Below are positions 33,885 through 42,865 of a stretch of DNA of 64,000 bases, in pieces. This stretch comes from JAUSPI01 sp964650385 (GTDB taxonomy: Bacteria > Desulfobacterota > Syntrophia > Syntrophales > JADFWA01). Where the stretch lies: positions 1-64,000 of the forward strand of contig CAZYTP010000003.1 in the NCBI GenBank assembly GCA_964650385.1, written 5' to 3'. Both the position numbers and the translations under genes were made by a program. Positions within the stretch are counted from its first letter, which is position 1, and every line of letters begins with the position of its first letter. Below the pieces are notes generated by a model that saw only the letters and a program-made list of their open reading frames with translations, was not told where the DNA came from and made no database searches.

Positions 33885-33943
33885 TTGACCGGAGGAGTAC
33901 CCCGTAAACCCCGTCCTGTGGGCGGGAGCTTCACTTGACACTG
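33885..33943. repeat. CCCCGC palindrome, copy 7 (inverted, diverged)
   Basis: TTGACCGGAGGAGTACCCCG, then AAACCCCGTCCTGTGGGCGGG and AGCTTCACTTGACAC: the inverted form of the long unit, with a TTGACCGG end equal to the CCGGTCAA tail of copies 2 and 6 and a GCTTCACTTGACAC end shared with copy 4. Confidence 0.65.
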
Positions 33944-33962
33944 ACCACTGGGAGCTGAATGT

Positions 33963-34736
33963 TTACCCAATTTTTATCACTTCTCCTTCGCTCAGGATGT
34001 GAATATCTTTGTTCTTTATCAAATCTATCTCTTTTCTGATGGTTTCTTCATACTGTGGTTTCATATGGTAAAGATAAATATCTGGTGTTATAGCGCCCAA
34101 TTTCTTTAATTCACGACCGAGACTGGCAGGTATAAGATGACCGGTAATATCCGCAATATCCTCCATACTATTGGGAAGTGATACTTCAATAAATACGGCT
34201 TTCAAATTCTTGAGCTTCCGCATAACTTTCCAAACATCATCAGTCGGACCGGTATCTCCTATAAAGACAAATGAACCACTTTCAGATTCTATCACATACC
34301 CGATTGTCTCAACAGTATGATTGACTCTGACAGAAGTAATCGTAAGATTATTAAGCTGAAATCTTACACCCAATTGGATTATCTCAAATTTAAGAAGAGG
34401 TTTCTCCGGAGTTGGAATCGATGAAAAATCAGGCCATATAATGTTATTAAAAAGGTTTGCTCTCAGTGCATCAATAACTCCCTGTGTACTTAAGACTCTA
34501 ATTGCCGGATATTCTTTTTTGCTATAATAAAGATTATCCGCCAGAAACATTATATCACAGACATGATCAAGATGAGTGTGAGTTACAAGAACATATTCTA
34601 TCTTAATTTGTTCTTCCAATGACAACACAGAAGTTATTGTGCCGGCATCAAGTAAAATTTCTTCATTCAACAAAAAACACGCAGTGTTGTGGCCGGGGAA
34701 CTTGGATCCGTAACAACCTAATACCCTTATATTCAT
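33963..34736 (-). CDS. MBL-fold hydrolase, class II cyclic-nucleotide phosphodiesterase-like
   Basis: 257-residue metallo-beta-lactamase-fold enzyme. Metal motif THTHLDHV, further ligands in VNHTVET (His), FIGDTGPTDD (Asp) and a late HMKPQ (His). The N-terminal strand MNIRVLGCYGSKFPGHNTAC and overall order resemble class II 3',5'-cAMP phosphodiesterases (CpdP-like), but other MBL hydrolases cannot be excluded. ATG 34736 follows AAAAGGA; upstream in-frame codons add an unlikely 25-residue hydrophobic extension. No signal peptide with that start. It stands alone. Confidence 0.8.
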   Translation of the reverse strand: MNIRVLGCYGSKFPGHNTACFLLNEEILLDAGTITSVLSLEEQIKIEYVLVTHTHLDHVCDIMFLADNLYYSKKEYPAIRVLSTQGVIDALRANLFNNIIWPDFSSIPTPEKPLLKFEIIQLGVRFQLNNLTITSVRVNHTVETIGYVIESESGSFVFIGDTGPTDDVWKVMRKLKNLKAVFIEVSLPNSMEDIADITGHLIPASLGRELKKLGAITPDIYLYHMKPQYEETIRKEIDLIKNKDIHILSEGEVIKIG

Positions 34737-34972
34737 ATAATTATTCCTTTTCACGCTTTTTAGGATAAAAATAAGTCCCCATAAGCTCACTGCAGAGGCT
34801 CTTAGAAGCATTAAAGAGTGATTTTATTAAGTTTGCTCGCTATACATTTTTACAAAAATAACAACGTCAAAAGAAAAATCAAAACGCCGGCTCACAGTTC
34901 CAGGCAGCTACAAACACAAATAGCTCCCCAAGTCCACCGCCTTTGGCCTTTTGCTATGAACTCATAACCAAA

Positions 34973-35236
34973 TTATTCTTCTGATATAACCTTAAATATC
35001 TCATCGCCAGGACGAACTCGCCCCGTTACCTTAATTCCGATATAATCACCGGTTACTGCCTTTTCAACTTTTTCGTTTTCTATTTCCATTGAGTCAATTT
35101 TACTTTCAAATTCTGTGGTATGACCTGTGAACTTAACCGTATCGCCTACTTTTAACTCTCCATCAGTAATCTTGACCGCTGCAACGCTTGGCTTAGCAAA
35201 AAACTTAACAACCTCTCCAATTTTTTCCTCTGCCAT
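34973..35236 (-). CDS. Stand-alone EF-Tu domain-II-like protein
   Basis: 87 residues. MAEEKIGEVVKFFAKPSVAAV, LKVGDTVKFTGHTTEFESKI, and AVTGDYIGIKVTGRVRPGDEI reproduce the beta-barrel of translation-factor domain II (compare EF-Tu/IF-2), without a GTPase domain. A role near the ribosome or in elongation is suggested only by the fold and by position after the alpha operon. ATG 35236 follows GGGAGG at 7 bases. Separated from rplQ by a strong terminator, so transcribed separately. Confidence 0.8.
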   Translation of the reverse strand: MAEEKIGEVVKFFAKPSVAAVKITDGELKVGDTVKFTGHTTEFESKIDSMEIENEKVEKAVTGDYIGIKVTGRVRPGDEIFKVISEE

Positions 35237-35412
35237 GACTGATCCTCCCTTACTCATCAGATACGTTAGGGTTCAAAAGATATAAGACAATATTCTCTAA
35301 AATGTATCGAGATATCGCAATATATCAACACATTATGCATTGACAATTTTTCATTATATTTCTTTTAAGAAAAATTTCAAGGGAAAACATAAAAGATACT
35401 GATAGATCAAAT

Positions 35413-35442
35413 AAAAAGGCAAGGGATCACCCTTGCCTTTTT
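35413..35442. terminator. Bidirectional intrinsic terminator after rplQ
   Basis: Perfect 13-bp stem AAAAAGGCAAGGG-ATCA-CCCTTGCCTTTTT. The stem ends in A/T runs on both strands. It lies 55 bases beyond the rplQ stop and ends the supercluster transcript. Confidence 0.92.
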
Positions 35443-35497
35443 ATTTTTGCACTTTTTTATTTTCTTATTTTTCCGCGGTTGAAACGTACTGTACCAA

Positions 35498-35875
35498 CTA
35501 CTTTGAGGGTCTCTTTTCTCCTTCTGAAATTAATTCAATAACAGACATAGGGGCATTGTCACCTGCTCTGTAACCTACCTTTACTATTCTCGAATAACCC
35601 CCATCCCTTTCACTGTACCGGGGTGACAGCTCTTCAAAAAGCTTTTTGACAACTGCCCGGTCCCTTATAAAAGACAGAACCTGCCTTCTTGCGTGGAGGC
35701 TGTCCTTTTTCCCTAAGGTAATTATCTTTTCGGCAATTTTTCTCAATTCTTTTGCCTTGGCATCGGTTGTAACGATCTTTTCATGCTTCATGAAGGAAGT
35801 TACAATATTTCTCAGCATCGCTTTTCTATGACTCGTGGTTCTACTAAGCTTCCTCCCAGCCTTTCTGTGACGCAT
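35498..35875 (-). CDS. rplQ: 50S ribosomal protein L17
   Basis: 125 residues starting MRHRKAGRKLSRTTSHRKAM, with NIVTSFMKHEKIVTTDAKAKE and the C-terminal GYRAGDNAPMSVIELI. Last gene of the alpha operon, 35 bases after rpoA. Confidence 0.98.
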   Translation of the reverse strand: MRHRKAGRKLSRTTSHRKAMLRNIVTSFMKHEKIVTTDAKAKELRKIAEKIITLGKKDSLHARRQVLSFIRDRAVVKKLFEELSPRYSERDGGYSRIVKVGYRAGDNAPMSVIELISEGEKRPSK

Positions 35876-35910
35876 TTAACATCTTCCTTTCTAATTAATG
35901 AATCTATCTA

Positions 35911-36921
35911 CTATATCTCTTTAGCTTCTTCTTCATCATCTTTTACCGGCAGTGTAAAATCTACCTTCATACCGAGTCCAAGTCCCATCTCAGTAAGTAT
36001 TTCCTTAATTTCACTCAGGGATTTCCTTCCAAAGTTCTTGGTTTTAAGCATTTCAGTCTCAGTCTTCTGAACAAGTTCTCCAATAAGCGTAATACCGGCA
36101 TTTTTCAAACAGTTTGCAGATCTTACAGAAAGCTCCAATTCATCAACGCTCCTGTGCAAGTTATCATTGATTTTTTCCTTTTCCTCGATCTCTTTATGTT
36201 CTTCCTGCTCTTCCTCTTCCTCTTCAAAATTTATAAAAACATTGAGCTGTTCCTTTAATATTTTTGCAGAATAAGCTATGGCATCCTCTGGTAAAATACT
36301 CCCATCCGTCCATACCTCTATTATGAGCCTATCATAATCAGTAACCTGCCCCACCCTGGCATGGGTTACCGTATAGTTTACCTTTTTAATTGGCGAAAAT
36401 AACGTATCAATATTTATAGTGCCTTCCGGTTGGTCAAGGTCCCTCTCCTTTTTAGCGGGAACATAACTTCGCCCCATCTTCACGACCATTTCTACCTTAA
36501 ACACAGCATCAGCCGAGAGGGTTGTAATATAATGATCCGGATTCATTATCTCAACAGTTGCATCTGTAATGATATCCCCTGCGGTTATAACTCCCTCTCT
36601 TGAAGCATCAATATGTACAACCCTGGGTCCATCTTCATAAAGTTTTAAACGGATGCCCTTAAGGTTTAAAATAAGATCGGTCGTATCATCTTTCACCCCA
36701 GGAATCGTAGAGTACTCATGAAGAACTCCGTCAATCTTCACAGAAACAATAGCTGCTCCCTGTATGGAAGACAGCAATACTCTTCTAAGAGAGTTACCTA
36801 AAGTAATGCCAAAACCCCTTTCCAAAGGCTGACAGGTAAATTCCCCATAAAATTGAGTGTGGGTTTTTTCATCTACTTCGATTCGCTTCGACCGCATTAA
36901 ACTACGCCAGTTTTTTTGCAT
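35911..36921 (-). CDS. rpoA: RNA polymerase alpha subunit
   Basis: 336 residues. The N-terminal assembly domain (1-230) shows FTCQPLERGFGITLGNSLRR and VDGVLHEYSTIPGVKDD-like IDGVLHEYSTIPGV. A strongly acidic linker (EEEEEEQEEHKEIEEKEK) joins it to the C-terminal domain, where VRSANCLKNAGITLIGELV and KNFGRKSLSEIKEIL bind UP elements and activators. Typical deltaproteobacterial start MQKNWR. Confidence 0.98.
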   Translation of the reverse strand: MQKNWRSLMRSKRIEVDEKTHTQFYGEFTCQPLERGFGITLGNSLRRVLLSSIQGAAIVSVKIDGVLHEYSTIPGVKDDTTDLILNLKGIRLKLYEDGPRVVHIDASREGVITAGDIITDATVEIMNPDHYITTLSADAVFKVEMVVKMGRSYVPAKKERDLDQPEGTINIDTLFSPIKKVNYTVTHARVGQVTDYDRLIIEVWTDGSILPEDAIAYSAKILKEQLNVFINFEEEEEEQEEHKEIEEKEKINDNLHRSVDELELSVRSANCLKNAGITLIGELVQKTETEMLKTKNFGRKSLSEIKEILTEMGLGLGMKVDFTLPVKDDEEEAKEI

Positions 36922-36971
36922 TTCTTATACTTCCTATATAGAGTTGCTTTGACCGTTACGTGTTTATCACG

Positions 36972-37604
36972 CTATTTAGAATAAAGCTCAACTACCAATT
37001 GTTCCTGAATCGGCATGGTTAATTCTTCCCGAACAGGAAACATCTTTACAACACCTTTAAAGTTATCTTTATCCAATTCCAGCCACTGAGGGATGCCTCG
37101 TCTCGCAACCGTCTCCATCGAATCTAATATTCGCAACATCTTCCTGCTCTTCTCTCTAACCTGAACCTCATCACTAGCGCTTATAAGGTATGATGGGATA
37201 TTAACTTTTCTGTCATTTACCAAAAAATGATTATGTTTTATAAGCTGTCTTGCTTCACCTCTGGAGCTCGCAAAACCCATCCTGTATACAATATTGTCAA
37301 GTCTTCTTTCCAACAGAATCAACAGGATTGTTCCCGTTACTCCGCTTTGCCTATCTGCCTTATTGTAATATCCTCTTAGCTGCTTCTCCAAAAGTCCAAA
37401 CGTTCTTTTAAGTTTCTGTTTTTCCCTTAACTGGATACCATAGTCGGAATGTTTTCGTCTATCCCTCGTCTGCCCATGATCCCCCGGGGCATACCCTCTT
37501 CTTTCAAAGGAACATTTGTCACCATAACATCTGTCCCCCTTGAGAAAGAGCTTCAAGTTCTCTCTTCGACATAATCTACATAAAGATCCTCTATATCTTG
37601 CCAA
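36972..37604 (-). CDS. rpsD: 30S ribosomal protein S4 (zinc form)
   Basis: 210 residues. The N-terminus holds a zinc motif (Cys9, Cys12, Cys26, Cys31), so this is the C+ form. The S4 RNA-binding domain follows (RLDNIVYRMGFASSRGEARQ, LIKHNHFLVNDRKVNIPSYL). In many bacteria S4 represses the alpha operon; no matching leader was identified here. Confidence 0.98.
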   Translation of the reverse strand: MARYRGSLCRLCRRENLKLFLKGDRCYGDKCSFERRGYAPGDHGQTRDRRKHSDYGIQLREKQKLKRTFGLLEKQLRGYYNKADRQSGVTGTILLILLERRLDNIVYRMGFASSRGEARQLIKHNHFLVNDRKVNIPSYLISASDEVQVREKSRKMLRILDSMETVARRGIPQWLELDKDNFKGVVKMFPVREELTMPIQEQLVVELYSK

Positions 37605-37651
37605 AACATTCCTCCATTTTATTATGTAATAAAGCTAATCTTCAGCTTTTA

Positions 37652-38044
37652 TTATACTCTTCTCCTTTTCGGTGGGCGGCAACCGTTATGGGGAATCGGC
37701 GTCACATCCCTGATAAGACTTATATCAAGACCTGCCGTCTGCAAAGACCTCAGGGCTGCTTCTCGACCTGAACCCGGCCCCTTCACATATACCTTAACAC
37801 TCCTCACCCCATTCTCTTTCGCCTTTCTTACCGCATCCTCTGCAGCCAGTTGAGCAGCAAACGGTGTACTCTTCCTCGAACCCTTGAAACCCCGGACTCC
37901 AGAGGAGGACCAGGTAATAACGTTACCACTCAGATCTGTAATCGTAATGATCGTATTGTTAAACGTCGATTGAATATGGGCAATGCCTTCCGGTATATTT
38001 TTTCGCTCTTTCTTTTTTCCAGTTTTCCTCTTCGGTTTTGCCAT
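37652..38044 (-). CDS. rpsK: 30S ribosomal protein S11
   Basis: 130 residues from MAKPKRKTGKKKERKNIPEG. NNTIITITDLSGNVITWSS and GPGSGREAALRSLQTAGLDI are family signatures, ending PHNGCRPPKRRRV. An in-frame GTG 33 bases upstream would add residues not found in S11. ATG follows TGGAGGAACA. Confidence 0.98.
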   Translation of the reverse strand: MAKPKRKTGKKKERKNIPEGIAHIQSTFNNTIITITDLSGNVITWSSSGVRGFKGSRKSTPFAAQLAAEDAVRKAKENGVRSVKVYVKGPGSGREAALRSLQTAGLDISLIRDVTPIPHNGCRPPKRRRV

Positions 38045-38082
38045 TGTTCCTCCAGATGGGGTCAAAACGTGACCCACTCAAA

Positions 38083-38457
38083 TTACTTCTTCTTTCTCTT
38101 GCCGACAACGGCCCTTCTTGGCCCCTTTCGTGTCCTGGCATTTGTGCTTGTTCTTTGACCCCTGACAGGAAGACCCTTCCTGTGCCTCAGCCCTCGGTAG
38201 GAACCGATATCCATCAGGCGTTTTATCGACATGGAAATTTCTCTTCTTAAATCTCCCTCAATCTTATGGTCTCTATCTATAATGTTCCTTATTGAGGTTA
38301 CTTCCGAATCAGCAAGATTATCAGTTTTTGTATCAAACTCTACACCTGCTTCTCCAAGTATCTTCCTTGATTTAGATCTACCTATACCATATATATAGGT
38401 CAAGGCGACTTCCATTCTCTTATTCCTAGGTAAATCTACACCTGCAATTCTTGCCAC
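38083..38457 (-). CDS. rpsM: 30S ribosomal protein S13
   Basis: 124 residues beginning MARIAGVDLPRNKRMEVALT, with IYGIGRSKSRKIL and the basic tail GQRTSTNARTRKGPRRAVVG that contacts P-site tRNA and bridges to the 50S. Next to rpmJ upstream and rpsK downstream. Confidence 0.98.
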   Translation of the reverse strand: MARIAGVDLPRNKRMEVALTYIYGIGRSKSRKILGEAGVEFDTKTDNLADSEVTSIRNIIDRDHKIEGDLRREISMSIKRLMDIGSYRGLRHRKGLPVRGQRTSTNARTRKGPRRAVVGKRKKK

Positions 38458-38587
38458 ACCCGATATCCTCCTTAGGAAATAAATGATAAAAATAGAGTAT
38501 TAAGGAGCCAGAAGACAGATCTTAGGACGGAAAGAGTATTTTTTCAATTCTGCCCCTGACTTATGATTTCTTCTTTTGTATTCTCCT

Positions 38588-38701
38588 TTACCCCTGGCGT
38601 TGTTTATGCCTGGGATTTTCACAAATAACTCTGAGCGCCCCACGCCTTTTAACAATCTTGCATTTATCACATATCTTTTTAACGGAACTCCTCACTTTCA
38701 T
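38588..38701 (-). CDS. rpmJ: 50S ribosomal protein L36 (zinc form)
   Basis: 37 residues: MKVRSSVKKICDKCKIVKRR then GALRVICENPRHKQRQG. The four zinc ligands are Cys11, Cys14, Cys27 and His32, so it is the C+ type. It was found between infA and rpsM, its standard place. ATG 38701 is preceded by GGGGTGAAGTATC. Confidence 0.97.
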   Translation of the reverse strand: MKVRSSVKKICDKCKIVKRRGALRVICENPRHKQRQG

Positions 38702-38724
38702 GATACTTCACCCCATAACTACAT

Positions 38725-38943
38725 TCATTTTGCCCTGTACACAATTCTCCCACGCGTCAAATCGTATGGGGAAAGTTCAACGGTTACTTTATCACCAGGT
38801 AATATCTTGATATAATGCATGCGCATTTTCCCGGAAATATGGGCAAGAACACGATGCCCATTTTCCAGTTCAACACGAAACATTGCATTCGGCAACGGTT
38901 CAATTACTTTACCTTCAACCTGTATCGCTTCTTCTTTTGCCAT
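38725..38943 (-). CDS. infA: Translation initiation factor IF-1
   Basis: 72 residues, the standard length, S1/OB fold: MAKEEAIQVEGKVIEPLPNA, FRVELENGHRVLAHISGKMR, and ILPGDKVTVELSPYDLTRGR. It occupies the A site during initiation with IF-2 and IF-3. It lies between map and rpmJ, 80 bases after map. Confidence 0.98.
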   Translation of the reverse strand: MAKEEAIQVEGKVIEPLPNAMFRVELENGHRVLAHISGKMRMHYIKILPGDKVTVELSPYDLTRGRIVYRAK

Positions 38944-39023
38944 AAGATATTTATCCTTATAAAGACATCAAAGCCGAAATAATAGATATATTCACTTATT
39001 CGAGCGCATTGCACAACACCTTC

Positions 39024-39773
39024 TTACGCCACCTTACTCAATATTACTGGTCCATCCTCTGCAATTGCCACAGAATGCTCAAAGTGAGCTGACAGCTTAC
39101 CATCGGCTGTCACAACCGTCCATCCATCGTCCAATACCTTTACCTTGTATGTTCCCTCATTCACCATTGGTTCAATCGCAAAAACCATACCTACTTCTAA
39201 CTTAACACCCCTGCCACGCACTCCGAAATTGGGGATCTGTGGCTCTTCATGAAGACTTCTTCCTATCCCGTGACCTACAAAATCTCTCACCACAGAAAAT
39301 CCGGCAGCCTCAACACACTCCTGCACCGCAGCTGATATATCACCCAATCGATTTCCTGCCCTCATTTCTTTTATCCCACGGTACAGGGCTTCTTCAGTAG
39401 TTCCAATCAGTGCCTGCGCTACACTGGAAACCTCACCTACAGGAACAGTTATGGCTGAATCTCCATAGTATCCCTTATGATATATCCCAAAATCGAGGCT
39501 TATTATGTCTCCAGCTTTAAGTGCTCTATCTGACGGCATTCCATGAACTACTTCACCATTAATAGACGTACACAGAGAAAAAGGATATCCTCTATACCCT
39601 TTAAAGGCTGGTTTAGCACCCATTTTCAGGGCAAGTTCTTCAGAATACCTGTCCAGCTCTATGGTTGTTATGCCAGGTTTAATTATACCTCTCAATTCAT
39701 TCAAGATATTCGCTACTATAACATCACTTGCCCTTATCTTTTCAACCTCGTCAGGAGATTTCAAGATTATCAT
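39024..39773 (-). CDS. map: Methionine aminopeptidase type I
   Basis: 249 residues. The metal ligands are in SLDFGIYHKGYYGDSAITV (two Asp), DFVGHGIGRSLHEEPQIPNF (His) and FAIEPM plus a late Glu region (SAHFEHSVAI). It removes N-terminal Met from nascent proteins. It follows secY directly (13 bases); adk, often between these genes, is missing. Confidence 0.98.
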   Translation of the reverse strand: MIILKSPDEVEKIRASDVIVANILNELRGIIKPGITTIELDRYSEELALKMGAKPAFKGYRGYPFSLCTSINGEVVHGMPSDRALKAGDIISLDFGIYHKGYYGDSAITVPVGEVSSVAQALIGTTEEALYRGIKEMRAGNRLGDISAAVQECVEAAGFSVVRDFVGHGIGRSLHEEPQIPNFGVRGRGVKLEVGMVFAIEPMVNEGTYKVKVLDDGWTVVTADGKLSAHFEHSVAIAEDGPVILSKVA

Positions 39774-39786
39774 CAGTTTTCACCTT

Positions 39787-41094
39787 TTAACGTCTTCTAC
39801 CCATCCGTCCCTTTTTCAAGAATCCTTCATATTGCCTCGTCAATAGATGGGTTTCTATTTGACCTACCGTATCAAGAGCAACACCCACTACAATAAGAAG
39901 CGCTGTACCACCAAAGTAAAACGGCACATTAAACTTACTTATAAGAATACTCGGCAGTACACATACTGCAGAAACGTACATGGCACCACCGAAGGTAAGC
40001 CTTGTCAGGATACTGTCTATATAATCTGCTGTCTTTTTACCCGGTCTTATACCCGGAATATAGCCCCCGTGTTTTCTCATATTATCGGCCACATCGACCG
40101 GATTAAAAGTAACCGCAGTATAAAAATAGCAGAAAAATATTATAAACGCTACATAGAGCAATTCATATACAGCTCTTCCGGGCATCAATACATCCGCCAC
40201 CATCTTCATCCAGGGATGTGGAATAAAATTGGCAATCGTAGCAGGAAACATTATGATTGAGGAAGCAAATATAGGTGGAATTACACCTGCTGTATTAACC
40301 TTTAAAGGAAGATGGGTCGTTTGTCCACCATACATCTTTCTCCCAACAACTCTCTTGGCATATTGAACTGGTATCCTCCTCTGCCCACTTTCCACAAAGA
40401 CAATAATACCAACAACCGCGACCATCATTACGGCAAGAATTATAATAAAAAATATTCCCATCTCACCTGTGGACAGCAAACGAAAGGTATTCGCAACGGC
40501 CTCAGGGCCTCGAGCTATTATACCCGCAAATATAATCAGAGATATCCCATTACCAATACCCTTATCAGTAATCTGCTCTCCTAACCACATGATAAACGAA
40601 GTACCGGCAGTAAGGGTAATAACAGTCATCAATCTAAAGCTCCATCCGGGGTCAAGCACTATAGATACACCCGTAGGACCTGCCATGTTTTCCAATCCTA
40701 CCGCAATACCGAACCCCTGAATTACACTTAAAAGAACCGTTCCATATCTCGTATATTGCGTTATTTTTCTTCTTCCGACTTCTCCTTCTTTAGAAAGCTT
40801 TTCAAGATAAGGAATAGCAACTGTGAGCAACTGCAAAATAATGGATGCACTGATATAGGGCATAATACCCAGAGCAAAGACTGACAAGTTGCTCAGTGCC
40901 CCTCCTGCAAACATATCAAAGAGTCCCAGGAGTGAACCCCTTGCCTGCTCAAAGAACGCCATTAAAGCCGCTGTATCGATCCCCGGAGTTGGTACATGTA
41001 CACCTATCCTGTAAACAGCCAACAGAAAAAAAGTGAATAGTATTCTCTTCTGAAGCTCCGGGATTTTCTGGATATTTTTAAGGCCGCTTAACAA
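39787..41094 (-). CDS. secY: Protein translocase subunit SecY
   Basis: 435-residue ten-helix membrane channel. Signatures are LFDMFAGGALSNLSVFALGI (plug and helix 2 region), GQRRIPVQYAKR (cytosolic loop that binds SecA and ribosome) and the Gly-rich MRKHGGYIPGIRPGKKTADY. It starts 1 base after rplO in the spc operon. Confidence 0.98.
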   Translation of the reverse strand: MLSGLKNIQKIPELQKRILFTFFLLAVYRIGVHVPTPGIDTAALMAFFEQARGSLLGLFDMFAGGALSNLSVFALGIMPYISASIILQLLTVAIPYLEKLSKEGEVGRRKITQYTRYGTVLLSVIQGFGIAVGLENMAGPTGVSIVLDPGWSFRLMTVITLTAGTSFIMWLGEQITDKGIGNGISLIIFAGIIARGPEAVANTFRLLSTGEMGIFFIIILAVMMVAVVGIIVFVESGQRRIPVQYAKRVVGRKMYGGQTTHLPLKVNTAGVIPPIFASSIIMFPATIANFIPHPWMKMVADVLMPGRAVYELLYVAFIIFFCYFYTAVTFNPVDVADNMRKHGGYIPGIRPGKKTADYIDSILTRLTFGGAMYVSAVCVLPSILISKFNVPFYFGGTALLIVVGVALDTVGQIETHLLTRQYEGFLKKGRMGRRR

Positions 41095-41095
41095 C

Positions 41096-41536
41096 TCAGA
41101 TAACCTCTATCGAACCGCCTGCACTCTCAATTTTCTCTCTTGCACTGCGACTTATTCTGTCAACTTTCAGCAACAAAGGATAATCTATAGACCCTTTACC
41201 CAATATCTTGATTCCATCACCTTTATTCTTAATAATCCCACTACTTATAAGAGTATTTGAATCAATAACCGAACCCTCTGGAAATTTGTTCAGCTGTTCT
41301 ATATTTACAGCGATGATATCTTTTTTAAAGATATTATAAAATCCCCTTTTCGGTAATCTCCTCAAAAGAGGCATTTGACCGCCCTCAAATCCTGGCTTCG
41401 CTCTTCCACCCGAACGGGAATTTTGCCCCTTCGATCCTCTGCACGATGTTTTTCCATGACCTGATCCAGTCCCGCGACCTACCCGTTTTCTCTTTTTTCT
41501 TGAACCTTCAGGTGGTTTTAAACTGCTCAAATCCAT
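41096..41536 (-). CDS. rplO: 50S ribosomal protein L15
   Basis: 146 residues: glycine/arginine-rich N-terminal tail (KRKRVGRGTGSGHGKTSCRG, GRAKPGFEGGQMPL) and a C-terminal fold ending in ISRSAREKIESAGGSIEVI. It precedes secY by 1 base. Confidence 0.98.
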   Translation of the reverse strand: MDLSSLKPPEGSRKKRKRVGRGTGSGHGKTSCRGSKGQNSRSGGRAKPGFEGGQMPLLRRLPKRGFYNIFKKDIIAVNIEQLNKFPEGSVIDSNTLISSGIIKNKGDGIKILGKGSIDYPLLLKVDRISRSAREKIESAGGSIEVI

Positions 41537-41538
41537 AT

Positions 41539-41730
41539 TTAATTTACCTCAATTTCCTCTACGGCAACCAGATGCGTAACTTTTTTTACCATCCCACGAA
41601 TCTCAGGAGTATCACCCAGCAAGACGGTTTTATTCAACTTTCCGAGTCCCATCCCGCGCAGTACTTTCCTCTGTTTTTCCGGTCTTCCTATAAAACTTTT
41701 TACCAATGTTATCTTCAGTTTCTTTTCCAC
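41539..41730 (-). CDS. rpmD: 50S ribosomal protein L30
   Basis: 63 residues: KKLKITLVKSFIGRPEKQRK, LRGMGLGKLNKTVLLGDTPE and a short terminal strand. It lies 2 bases upstream of rplO. The 142-base gap back to rpsE is unusually wide for this operon and shows no gene. Confidence 0.97.
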   Translation of the reverse strand: MEKKLKITLVKSFIGRPEKQRKVLRGMGLGKLNKTVLLGDTPEIRGMVKKVTHLVAVEEIEVN

Positions 41731-41872
41731 GACCTGCTCCCATGTTCTGAAAGTTCCGAAAATACGGGGTTTCGATACTAAAAATATCTTTTGACAATTT
41801 TATGTCTCAATTCACTCTCAAAACATATTTTTCAATCTTTCAAAGGTCTTGTTCTATACGCTAACAAAAGTG

Positions 41873-42352
41873 TCAAATTTCGGAAACATCTTTTCCCCTG
41901 AGAGCGGCGATCTTCTCGGGTGTTCTCATCTTACGAAGGCCATCAATCGTTGCTTTGACAAGGTTATGATGGTTATGTGAACCAAGGCATTTTGTTAATA
42001 TATTATGAACGCCGGCAACTTCCAAAACCGCTCTAACAGCACCACCCGCTATAAGGCCTGTCCCCTCAGAAGCTGGCTTGAGGAGAACTTTCCCGGCTCC
42101 AGAGTGTCCTATCACCCCATAAGGTACGGTTCCGTTAACAATTGCAACTTTCATTTGACTCTTTTTAGCCTCATCCATACCCTTTCTTATTGCCTCCGGG
42201 ACTTCATGGGCTTTCCCCAATCCCAAACCGACAGAACCATTACCGTCACCAACAACTACAACCGCACTAAATCTAAATCTTCTGCCACCTTTGACAACCT
42301 TAGCTGTCCGCTTAATAGCAATAACCCTATCAAGAAGTTCTAATTCTTCCAT
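41873..42352 (-). CDS. rpsE: 30S ribosomal protein S5
   Basis: 159 residues. DRVIAIKRTAKVVKGGRRFR and FSAVVVVGDGNGSVGLGLGK form the double-stranded-RNA-binding domain, and GHSGAGKVLLKPASEGTGLI and GAVRAVLEVAGVHNILTKCL the C-terminal domain. Slightly short N-terminal tail. Confidence 0.98.
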   Translation of the reverse strand: MEELELLDRVIAIKRTAKVVKGGRRFRFSAVVVVGDGNGSVGLGLGKAHEVPEAIRKGMDEAKKSQMKVAIVNGTVPYGVIGHSGAGKVLLKPASEGTGLIAGGAVRAVLEVAGVHNILTKCLGSHNHHNLVKATIDGLRKMRTPEKIAALRGKDVSEI

Positions 42353-42426
42353 ATTCCTGCAATACCCCTAAAAACTAAAAACATCGATTAGTGTATACCA
42401 ATTAAACCAGCAAAAAGATCGATCAA

Positions 42427-42792
42427 TTAAAATTTCAACCCCGCTTCCTTAGCCGCCTCAGCAAGAGCTTTTACACGTCCATGGTAAAGAAACATCCCCC
42501 TATCAAAAACAACCTTCTTCACATTATCGGACAATAATTTCTCGGTTACCAATTTGCCCACCTCACGAGCAGCATCTGTCTTCTTCAGTCCTTCAAGCTT
42601 CCCCTTCAATTCCTTGCTAAGGGTTGAGGCTTCAGCAAGGGTCTTCCCCAAATCATCAGCAATTGCCTGTACGTATATATGCTTCGAACTCCGAAATACA
42701 GAAAGACGCGGTTTCTCCTGAGTACCAAACATCTTTCCCCTTACTCTCTTCTTACGTTTAATTCTGTTCCTTATTACTTTTTTAGATACCAA
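42427..42792 (-). CDS. rplR: 50S ribosomal protein L18
   Basis: 121 residues, 5S-rRNA-binding. Basic N-terminal RIKRKKRVRGKMFGTQEKPR, then LSVFRSSKHIYVQAIADDLG and the terminal FDRGMFLYHGRVKALAEAAK. It sits in the standard L6-L18-S5 order. Confidence 0.98.
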   Translation of the reverse strand: MVSKKVIRNRIKRKKRVRGKMFGTQEKPRLSVFRSSKHIYVQAIADDLGKTLAEASTLSKELKGKLEGLKKTDAAREVGKLVTEKLLSDNVKKVVFDRGMFLYHGRVKALAEAAKEAGLKF

Positions 42793-42865
42793 AGTTCTAC
42801 CTCTATATCGAATATATTGAGTTTTAAATTATCATAAGAAGAATCTAAAACTTTAGTTTTTCGTG

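Noticed and set aside
9868..33943. CRISPR array made by the recurring CCCCGC palindromes
   Set aside because: Copies are kilobases apart, vary in length and orientation, and lack regular spacers or cas genes.
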